A stretch of 6,253 nt of DNA, from the NCBI GenBank assembly GCA_947175285.1, contig CAMWMM010000306.1, forward strand, positions 1 to 6,253, in the 5' to 3' direction. A model generated the notes under the pieces. It worked only from the letters and a program-made list of their open reading frames with translations. It ran no database searches and had not been told where the DNA came from. Source of the DNA: an uncultured Lachnospiraceae bacterium (GTDB taxonomy: Bacteria; Bacillota_A; Clostridia; Lachnospirales; Lachnospiraceae). Shown here one piece after another: positions 1-5,060 of this stretch. Made by a program: the position numbers and the translations under genes. Within the stretch, counting starts at the first letter, position 1; each line of letters starts with the position of its first letter.

Positions 1-2391
1 GAGCAGTACAGCATCCTCGTAGTTATAACCCTCCCATGTCATGAAACCGATGAGCGGATTTTTACCAAGCGCCAGCTCGCCGCCCTCTGTTGAAGGACCT
101 TCTGCGATAACTTATCCCTGTGCTACATGATTGCCTTTGAATACGATAGGCTTCTGATTGTAGCAGTTGGACTGGTTACTTCTGGAAAACTTAGCCAAAT
201 GATATTCGTCTTTTTCGCCGTCATCATAAGTCATCTTAATTAATTCAGAAGAAACATAGTCAATCGTACCTGCTTTTCTTGCCAGAACACAGACACCGGA
301 ATCGACTGCCGCCTTGGGCTCCATACCCGTACCGACTACCGGTGATTCCGTAAACAAAAGAGGCACTGCCTGACGCTGCATGTTAGAACCCATCAGCGCA
401 CGGTTCGCGTCATCGTTCTGCAGGAAAGGAATCAATGCAGTCGCGACAGAGAATACCATTTTAGGCGACACATCCATATAATCGAACATTGCCTTCGGAT
501 ATTCCTGTGTTTCTTCTTTATAACGTCCTGATACGCTGTTACGTGTAAAGTAACCCTCCGCATCCAGAGGAGCAGAAGCCTGTGCTACATGGTAATTATC
601 TTCTTCATCCGCTGTCATGTATACAACTTCTTCCGTAACACGCGGATTCTGCGGGTCGCTCTTATCAATTTTACGATAAGGAGCTTCCACAAAACCATAT
701 TCATTAATTCTTGCATAAGATGCAAGTGAGTTAATCAAACCGATGTTAGGACCTTCAGGTGTCTCAATAGGACACATTCTTCCGTAGTGCGTGTAGTGGA
801 CATCCCGGACCTCGAATCCGGCTCTGTCACGCGACAGACCACCCGGCCCCAATGCGGACAGACGTCTCTTATGCGTCAACTCACCGAGCGGATTGTTCTG
901 GTCCATAAACTGGGAAAGCTGGGAAGAACCGAAAAACTCTTTTACCGCAGCCTGTACAGGTTTAATGTTAATTAAAACCTGCGGGGAAATCTCATCGACA
1001 TCATGTGTTGTCATTCTTTCACGAACAACTCTTTCCAATCTGGACAAACCAATACGATACTGATTCTGTAAAAGTTCTCCTACCGCACGAATACGTCTGT
1101 TGCCCAAATGGTCAATATCATCATCATTTCCGATACCATACTCCAAATGGATATTATAATTAATAGAAGCAATAATATCTTCTTTTGTAATATGTTTCGG
1201 AATCAGCTCATGTACATTTTTCTGAATTGCTTCCGCAAGAAGTTCCGGATTGTCACTGTACTCTTCCAGAATCTGCTGCAATACAGGGTAATAAACAAGT
1301 TCCGTAATGCCGAGTTCCCTCGGATTACACTCAACAAAGTTGGTAATGTCTACCATCATGTTAGACAATACTTTCACATTCTTTTCTTCTGTCTGAATCC
1401 ATACATAAGGAACTGCTGCGTTCTGAATAGCATCCGCCATTTCAGCCGTTACCTTTTCACCGGCTTTCGCAAGCACTTCACCTGTCATGGTATCTACAAC
1501 ATCCTCTGCAAGAATATGATTCCTGATGCGGTTTCTCAACATCAGTTTTTTATTAAATTTATATCTGCCGACTTTCGCCAAATCATATCTTCTGGGGTCA
1601 AAAAACATAGCGTTAATCAAACTTTCCGCACTTTCAACACTAAGAGGCTCTCCCGGACGGATTTTTTTGTATAACTCTAAGAGACCTTCCTGATGATTCT
1701 CAGCAACGTCTTTTGTAAAACTGGCTTCAATTTTAGGTTCATCACCAAACAATTCCCTGATTTCGTCATTGGAACCTACACCCAATGCTCTGATAAGTAC
1801 GGTAATCGGAACCTTTCTGGTTCTGTCAACACGTACATAGAACACATCATTGGAGTCTGTTTCATATTCCAGCCACGCGCCACGGTTAGGAATCAGCGTG
1901 GAAGCAAACAGCCTTTTACCGATTTTATCATGGCTGATTGCATAATAAATACCGGGAGAACGTACTAACTGGCTGACAATGACACGCTCCGCACCATTGA
2001 TGATGAATGTACCGGTCTCTGTCATAAGAGGCAGGTCGCCCATAAAAATTTCATGTTCCGTAATCTCGTCCTTTTCTTTATTAATAAGACGAACTTTTAC
2101 TTTTAACGGCGCCGCATAGTTGGCATCTCTTTCCTTACATTTCTCAATAGAATACTTGATGTCATCCTTACACAGCTCAAAATCTACGAATTCCAGACTC
2201 AGATGTCCGCTGTAATCTGAAATAGGAGAAATATCGTCAAAGACTTCTTTTAACCCCTCGTCCAAAAACCATTGATAGGAGTTTTTCTGAACCTCAATCA
2301 GGTTCGGCATTTCCAGAACCTCTTTCTGTCGTGCATAAGTCATACGCGTGTTCTTGCCTGAGGCAGTCGCACGGATTCTGTTCTTTTCCAT
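1..2391 (-). CDS. rpoB: RNA polymerase beta subunit, N-terminal part; runs off the left edge and contains an in-frame stop
   Basis: This encodes the beta subunit of the core RNA polymerase, which forms half of the active-site cleft and the rifampicin pocket. Recognisable blocks in order are the N-terminal MPNLIEVQ stretch, the [14 protein letters not shown] block near residues 140-153, and the rifampicin region [11 protein letters not shown] to LSALGPGG near 490-518. After these come the [20 protein letters not shown] block and the [15 protein letters not shown] block. The sensitive residues read D497, H507 and S512 (E. coli D516, H526, S531), so the target looks rifampicin-susceptible. I chose the ATG at 2389-2391, not the one at 2395-2397, because GGGGT at 2401-2405 lies 9 bases from the former but only 3 from the latter. 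Codon 760 is TAA, yet the frame continues as RpoB (VIAEGPST, then [13 protein letters not shown]) to base 1. The rest of the protein, usually about 1,200 residues in Firmicutes, lies outside the window. It has its own promoter. Confidence 0.95.
112..114 (-). other. rpoB: In-frame TAA stop within rpoB
   Basis: The minus-strand codons here read CAG GGA TAA GTT ATC GCA. Relatives have Gly-Glu-Val-Ile or Gly-Gln-Val-Ile at this place, so the codon was probably GAA or CAA, one substitution away (the base at 114). The 37 codons beyond it are open and match RpoB without a frameshift. A product ending here would be 759 residues, without the second half of the catalytic core, and could not function. 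TAA followed by G is not a known leaky readthrough context. Sequencing or assembly error is the likeliest cause. Confidence 0.9.
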
Positions 2392-2400
2392 TGACATTTC

Positions 2401-2405
2401 ACCCC
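2401..2405 (-). promoter_or_regulatory. rpoB ribosome-binding site that decides the start
   Basis: GGGGT, followed by GA, is a one-mismatch version of the GAGGTGA Shine-Dalgarno core. It is 9 bases from the ATG at 2389-2391 and only 3 from the ATG at 2395-2397, so the downstream start is favoured. It is weaker than the GGAGG sites of rplJ and rplL. Confidence 0.55.
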
Positions 2406-2422
2406 GTTCTTTAATGATTCGC

Positions 2423-2455
2423 GCTTATTCATCGGAAACGATAATCCAAATAAGC
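2423..2455 (-). promoter_or_regulatory. Hairpin in the rpoB untranslated leader
   Basis: The RNA from 2455 down to 2423 can pair GCTTATT with AATAAGC (7 pairs). An inner stem ATCG/CGAT closes a TTTC loop, with an asymmetric internal loop between the stems. It lies about 17 bases before the rpoB ribosome-binding site and is not followed by a T-run, so it is not an intrinsic terminator. It may stabilise the message or affect translation; no function is demonstrated by the sequence alone. Confidence 0.45.
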
Positions 2456-2468
2456 ATACCACACCACA

Positions 2469-2480
2469 ATAGTGCACTAT
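2469..2480. repeat. 12-base perfect palindrome over the predicted rpoB transcription start
   Basis: ATAGTGCACTAT is its own reverse complement. It starts 3 bases downstream of the rpoB -10 element and covers the predicted start of transcription (about 2475-2478). The position would suit an operator for a dimeric regulator or a small hairpin at the RNA 5' end. I do not recognise it as the site of a known regulator. Confidence 0.45.
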
Positions 2481-2482
2481 CC

Positions 2483-2511
2483 ATTGTACTACAAGTGGAA
2501 AAATGAGTCAA
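2483..2511 (-). promoter_or_regulatory. Sigma-A type promoter of rpoB
   Basis: The -35 element TTGACT (2506-2511) and -10 element TACAAT (2483-2488) are separated by exactly 17 bases, each one mismatch from consensus. Transcription should start near 2476, giving a leader of about 85 bases before the ATG. This makes rpoB transcription independent of rplJ-rplL and of the lipoprotein gene. Confidence 0.8.
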
Positions 2512-2541
2512 TGAAAATTTTCTGAAAATTTAGAAATGTTT

Positions 2542-2714
2542 AGAGGCGGAATGAATGTGGGAAGGAAAAGTTCCTTTGGAGGCACGCTTGCGCTCCATGA
2601 AAAACATAGCGGCACTAAGTTCGAGAGCCGCAATCGGCGCTCTCACCAAGTGCCGATGTTTTTCGAGGGCCTCCGCAGGAATCTTTTCCTTTCCGCCCTT
2701 TTCTTTCTGCCTCT
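2542..2714. repeat. Long imperfect inverted repeat, MITE-like or dispersed intergenic element
   Basis: About 173 bases fold back on themselves. The outer ends AGAGGC (2542-2547) and GCCTCT (2709-2714) pair. Inside them, GGAAAAG pairs with CTTTTCC, GGAGGC with GCCTCC, GAAAAACAT with ATGTTTTTC, GGCACT with AGTGCC and GAGAGC with GCTCTC. The tip is CCG-CAAT-CGG near 2628-2637. The left arm carries about a dozen extra bases (around 2584-2597) missing from the right arm. It fills most of the 345-base gap between the lipoprotein stop and the rpoB start. It has no transposase and no convincing protein. Such structures are typical of non-autonomous mobile elements or repeat families in Clostridia. 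It could also act as a transcription barrier after the lipoprotein gene, although no clear T-run follows it. Confidence 0.7.
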
Positions 2715-2750
2715 TAGATTAGTATAAAGTTTTTGCTCCGATTTAAATGT

Positions 2751-3623
2751 TTACTGGGACTCGGAAATGCGTTCGGTTTGTTTGGCTGTGAGGATGAATC
2801 CGTTTTCGTTATCTGCGGGTTGGAGGGTCAGAATGGTTTCCCATATTGTGTCGTCGACGAAGTCGTTAAAACCATGTTGTACGGTCACATAAATTGTGCC
2901 GTTTTCATCCGTGATACAGTCGGTGATTATATACCATTTGTCAAACCAGTCGAAAGGAAAAAAATAATAGAAGCCGTCTTCATAGTAACAGTGTATATGT
3001 TCTTCCTCATAAGCGGGTTTTATCCCCGGCCATTCTACGCCAAAGACCAGTTGCGTATAATTTTCCACTTCCTCATAGCTTACTCTGTAACTATAATTGT
3101 GACGATATGTCGTGAGCGACTCCTCACTAACCCACTCCTTCTCACGCCACCATCCGGAGCCATAAGAGAGGTTTAGGAAGTTACGCCAAAATACCTCGTC
3201 CATTTCCTCAGGTCCTGTAAAGTCATCAACCGTCCAACAGAAATTTTTTAATAATTCTCCATTTTCTTCTGTCAGTCCATAAGGCGACAAGTCGATATCT
3301 CCTTTTTCAAACAATTCATCCCGGATTATGAAGTTTGTGTCATTTTCTGTAAACTTTTCTTCTGCAATGCCATCTGCATTATCATCCGTATTTTCCGCGA
3401 TACTTTCTTCCATCTTATCTATGTCATCCATAATTTCTTTCAATACCGGTCTCTGCAATATTGGATTTTCCCCGGTTTCAGTTTTGTTAGTCTCCTCTAC
3501 CTCTACCGCTGCAGCCACTTCTTCATCATCCGTATCCTGTACGGCATCACTCATGCTATCCGTTCCGCAAGCTGTCAGACTTATGAGCGCAGCCATTAAA
3601 ACCGCAATATAAAATTTCTTCAT
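2751..3623 (-). CDS. Putative secreted lipoprotein of unknown function
   Basis: The predicted protein has 290 residues. Its N-terminus is a classic lipoprotein signal: MKK, a hydrophobic stretch, then a lipobox LTAC with Cys19. It should therefore be lipidated and anchored on the outer face of the membrane. Residues 25 to about 95 form an acidic, Thr/Asn/Glu-rich linker with no hydrophobic core. From about 105 on, the chain is rich in aromatic residues (SGWWREKEW, CYYEDGFYYFF, FDWFDKWY) and looks like a compact beta-rich domain. I do not recognise the family. The ATG at 3621-3623 is chosen because AGGAG (3631-3635) lies 7 bases upstream and the signal peptide begins there; an in-frame ATG at 3687-3689 would start inside the rplL terminator. 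The gene sits between rplL and rpoB, behind a terminator and with no clear promoter, so it may depend on readthrough. It stops with TAA. Confidence 0.85.
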   Translation of the reverse strand: MKKFYIAVLMAALISLTACGTDSMSDAVQDTDDEEVAAAVEVEETNKTETGENPILQRPVLKEIMDDIDKMEESIAENTDDNADGIAEEKFTENDTNFIIRDELFEKGDIDLSPYGLTEENGELLKNFCWTVDDFTGPEEMDEVFWRNFLNLSYGSGWWREKEWVSEESLTTYRHNYSYRVSYEEVENYTQLVFGVEWPGIKPAYEEEHIHCYYEDGFYYFFPFDWFDKWYIITDCITDENGTIYVTVQHGFNDFVDDTIWETILTLQPADNENGFILTAKQTERISESQ

Positions 3624-3647
3624 ACCCCTTCTCCTGTTGTCTCTTGT

Positions 3648-3691
3648 CAAGAAAAAGAAGGATGTACGCCATTTCCATTCGGCACACATCC
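3648..3691 (-). terminator. Intrinsic terminator of rplJ-rplL
   Basis: On the minus strand an 11-pair stem (GGATGTGTGCC at 3691-3681 with GGCGTACATCC at 3670-3660, two G-U pairs) closes a 10-base loop. It is followed by TTCTTTTTCTT. Read on the plus strand, the same stem is also followed by a T-rich stretch (3694-3710), so it could work both ways, though no plus-strand gene is visible. It lies 60 bases after the rplL stop and 25 before the lipoprotein start. Confidence 0.85.
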
Positions 3692-3719
3692 CTCTTGTTT
3701 TTCTTTTTTGTAAACATTA

Positions 3720-3744
3720 GGACGGTTCGCAAAGCGTACTGTCC
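3720..3744 (-). repeat. Hairpin just after the rplL stop codon
   Basis: GGACAGTACGC and GCGAACCGTCC pair over 11 positions with two mismatches around a TTT loop, starting 6 bases after the rplL TAA. No T-run follows, so it is not a terminator by itself. It may shield the 3' end of the rplL message from exonucleases, ahead of the true terminator at 3648-3691. Confidence 0.5.
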
Positions 3745-3750
3745 GTTGTC

Positions 3751-4128
3751 TTATTTCAATGTAACTTTAGCGCCTTCAGCTTCCAATTTAGCCTTGATGT
3801 CATCTGCTTCCTCTTTAGATGCACCTTCTTTTACCATCTTCGGAGCGGAATCTACAAGGTCCTTTGCTTCTTTCAGACCAAGACCTGTTGCTTCACGAAC
3901 AACTTTGATAACTTTAACTTTGTTCGGACCAACATCTGTCAACTCAACGTCGAACTCTGTCTTCTCTTCTGCTGCTGCGCCGCCTTCGCCGCCTACTGCC
4001 TGAACTACAACACCTGCTGCTGCAGATACGCCGAATTCCTCTTCGCAAGCCTTTACTAAGTCATTTAACTCTAATACTGTCAACTCTTTGATTGCATCAA
4101 TTAATTCCTGAGTGGATAATTTTGCCAT
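3751..4128 (-). CDS. rplL: 50S ribosomal protein L7/L12
   Basis: L7/L12 forms the multi-copy ribosomal stalk that recruits and stimulates the GTPase translation factors (EF-Tu, EF-G, IF2). The 125 residues match the family's usual length. An N-terminal dimerisation helix region, which binds the L10 tail (about 1-32, [17 protein letters not shown]), is followed by an Ala/Gly-rich flexible hinge (about 34-54, with [10 protein letters not shown]). The C-terminal factor-binding domain (about 57-125) contains [18 protein letters not shown] and ends in AKVTLK. The start ATG is preceded by GGAGG (4138-4142), 9 bases away. It is the second gene of the rplJ-rplL unit, 140 bases after rplJ, and is followed by a hairpin and a strong terminator. 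It looks intact. Confidence 0.98.
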   Translation of the reverse strand: MAKLSTQELIDAIKELTVLELNDLVKACEEEFGVSAAAGVVVQAVGGEGGAAAEEKTEFDVELTDVGPNKVKVIKVVREATGLGLKEAKDLVDSAPKMVKEGASKEEADDIKAKLEAEGAKVTLK

Positions 4129-4184
4129 GATAATTTACCTCCATTTAAATTTGTTCATTAATCTTATTTTCATATTATACTTTC

Positions 4185-4207
4185 GAAGAATGTCGAAGAC
4201 ATTCTTC
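4185..4207 (-). repeat. Perfect 10-pair hairpin in the rplJ-rplL gap
   Basis: GAAGAATGTC and GACATTCTTC pair perfectly around a TTC loop, 56 bases upstream of the rplL start. The bases that follow on the RNA (GAAAGTATAATATG) are not a T-run, so it does not look like a terminator. It could be an RNase processing site or a stabiliser that lets rplL be made in excess over rplJ, as the stalk needs several L12 copies per L10. Confidence 0.6.
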
Positions 4208-4221
4208 CAGGCAAAACTGCA

Positions 4222-4260
4222 GAATTTGTTATGCAGCGTTCTCTGCTGCATTAAAAATTC
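4222..4260 (-). repeat. Two-part stem-loop just after rplJ
   Basis: ATGCAGC and GCTGCAT form a 7-pair stem around a 7-base loop (4231-4251). An outer stem GAATTT/AAATTC (4255-4260 with 4222-4227) extends it across a 3-by-3 internal loop. It begins 8 bases after the rplJ stop. With the hairpin at 4185-4207 it makes a structured spacer between the two cistrons. A true terminator would be followed by T residues; here the next bases are TGCAGTTTTGCC. Confidence 0.5.
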
Positions 4261-4268
4261 TTTTTGCC

Positions 4269-4838
4269 TTATTCTTCTGCTACAGGTTCTGCTTTTGCTT
4301 CCTCTGCGGGAGCTGCAGGTTCTGCTGCCGCAGAAGCTTCTTCACTAGCGGATGCACCGCCTTTTTCTGCCAACTGGTTCATAACACGAGCGAAGTTTGT
4401 AATCGGAGACTGAATACTTCCAAGGAACTTGGAGAGCAGTTCTTCTCTGGACGGAATCTTGGAAACATTAATGATTCCTGCTGCATCATATGCAACACCC
4501 TCAACAATACCGCCTTTGATTTCAAGCGCCTCCGCTGTTTTTGCAAACTTGCAGAGAACTCTTGCAGGCGCGGTAGCGTCATCTTTGGAAATTGCCAGTG
4601 CGCTCGGTCCTTCCAGATAAGAAAGAAGCGCTTCGCAGTCAGTATCCTTGAACGCAAAGTTCATCATCGTGTTCTTGTAAACCTTGTAGTTGATACCCTC
4701 TGCACGCAACTGTCTACGCAGTTCCGTATCCTGCTCTACCGTAAGTCCACGATAATCGACCAAAACAACGGACTGTGCATCTTTGATTGCTGCGGAAATC
4801 TCCTCTACAACAGGTTTTTTCAATTCCACTTTTGCCAT
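4269..4838 (-). CDS. rplJ: 50S ribosomal protein L10
   Basis: L10 anchors the L7/L12 dimers to 23S rRNA at the base of the ribosomal stalk, and also binds its own mRNA leader to limit synthesis. The 189 residues include the rRNA-binding domain (about 1-135) with VVLVDYRGLTV near 24-34, YKVYKNTMM near 51-59 and LEGPSALAI near 75-83. A helical region that binds L12 dimers follows (about 133-158). A low-complexity Ala/Glu/Pro tail (160-189) makes it some 15-25 residues longer than many Firmicutes L10 proteins. The start at 4836-4838 is set by AAGGAGG (4847-4853), 8 bases upstream, and by the family's MAKVE-like opening; the in-frame ATG at 5004-5006 lies inside the leader RNA. It is co-transcribed with rplL from the promoter at 5015-5043. 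It ends in TAA. Confidence 0.97.
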   Translation of the reverse strand: MAKVELKKPVVEEISAAIKDAQSVVLVDYRGLTVEQDTELRRQLRAEGINYKVYKNTMMNFAFKDTDCEALLSYLEGPSALAISKDDATAPARVLCKFAKTAEALEIKGGIVEGVAYDAAGIINVSKIPSREELLSKFLGSIQSPITNFARVMNQLAEKGGASASEEASAAAEPAAPAEEAKAEPVAEE

Positions 4839-4880
4839 TATCTTTACCTCCTTATAGATTTCACGCCGATAGGAGTTCGC

Positions 4881-4913
4881 TATATAAAAAGCCTTCCCAA
4901 AGACAGGAAGGCT
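4881..4913 (-). terminator. Attenuator terminator in the L10 leader
   Basis: AGCCTTCC (4913-4906) and GGAAGGCT (4897-4890) form a perfect 8-pair stem around an 8-base loop, followed by TTTTATATA. It lies 42 bases before the rplJ ATG and upstream of its ribosome-binding site, the usual place for the regulated terminator of Gram-positive L10 leaders. It should stop transcription when L10 or the L10-L12 complex is in excess. Confidence 0.85.
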
Positions 4914-5008
4914 CACATTTACACCATAACATAAACTCTTCTCCTCGGTAGGCGATACACTTACGCCATTACGGCACCTACTGTCTTCGGCACGGTTGAT
5001 ATACAACC
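4881..5008 (-). promoter_or_regulatory. L10 leader RNA (autoregulatory, upstream of rplJ)
   Basis: This matches the L10 leader cis-regulatory RNA of low-GC Gram-positive bacteria (Rfam L10_leader). The conserved core reads GCCGAAGACAGTAGG, then a GCC/GGC hairpin (4965-4975), then CCTACCGAGG. GTAGG (4981-4977) pairs with CCTAC (4952-4948) to close the domain. The RNA is predicted to begin at 5008 with GGTTG-TATAT-CAACC, a small 5' hairpin (4994-5008), and ends in the attenuator at 4881-4913. The fold imitates the L10 site on 23S rRNA, so free L10-L12 complex binds it and lowers expression of rplJ and rplL. I recognised it from its conserved sequence and from pairing done by hand. Confidence 0.93.
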
Positions 5009-5014
5009 TTACTT

Positions 5015-5043
5015 AATATAGCACAGCGGGATAAGAGTGTCAA
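5015..5043 (-). promoter_or_regulatory. Strong sigma-A promoter of rplJ-rplL
   Basis: A perfect -35 TTGACA (5038-5043) and the -10 TATATT (5015-5020) are exactly 17 bases apart. TG one base before the -10 makes it an extended -10 promoter. Transcription should begin at about 5008, leaving a 170-base leader. The -35 is only 17 bases past the CapA-like stop codon, and I see no terminator between, so some upstream readthrough is possible. Confidence 0.9.
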
Positions 5044-5060
5044 CTGCTTTTTTGTATGTT

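Noticed and set aside
112..114. Reassignment of TAA to a sense codon in this genome
   Set aside because: rplL, rplJ and the lipoprotein gene all end at TAA in the expected places, and rplL ends exactly at the family's normal C-terminus. No TAA occurs inside those genes.
871..903. Rifampicin-resistance mutation in rpoB
   Set aside because: The residues matching E. coli D516, H526 and S531 are all the sensitive type, and the surrounding cluster looks wild type.
1108..1674. Plus-strand open frame of 188 codons
   Set aside because: It is antisense to well-conserved rpoB, and its composition (Phe, Ile, Asn, Arg-rich) is that of a shadow frame.
2540..2717. TTAG at 2540-2543 and 2714-2717 as a target-site duplication around the inverted repeat
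   Set aside because: Four bases overlapping the repeat ends are too short to separate from chance without other copies for comparison.
2536..2727. Small plus-strand open frame of 63 codons
   Set aside because: It lies over the inverted repeat, has no credible ribosome-binding site and no protein character. It is a by-product of the repeat.
3645..3650. Perfect TTGACA on the minus strand just before the lipoprotein gene
   Set aside because: A -10 element 17 bases downstream would overlap the start codon region, where the sequence (GGGTAT) does not match; the ATG is only 21 bases away.
4174..4179. TATAAT on the minus strand upstream of rplL, a possible internal promoter
   Set aside because: The -10 is perfect, but the hexamers 16-18 bases upstream do not resemble TTGACA and no TG extension is present. 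AT-rich spacers often contain this word by chance.
5004..5006. ATG as the start of rplJ
   Set aside because: It lies at the very start of the leader RNA and would force translation through the L10 leader and attenuator; the ATG at 4838 has an ideal AAGGAGG.
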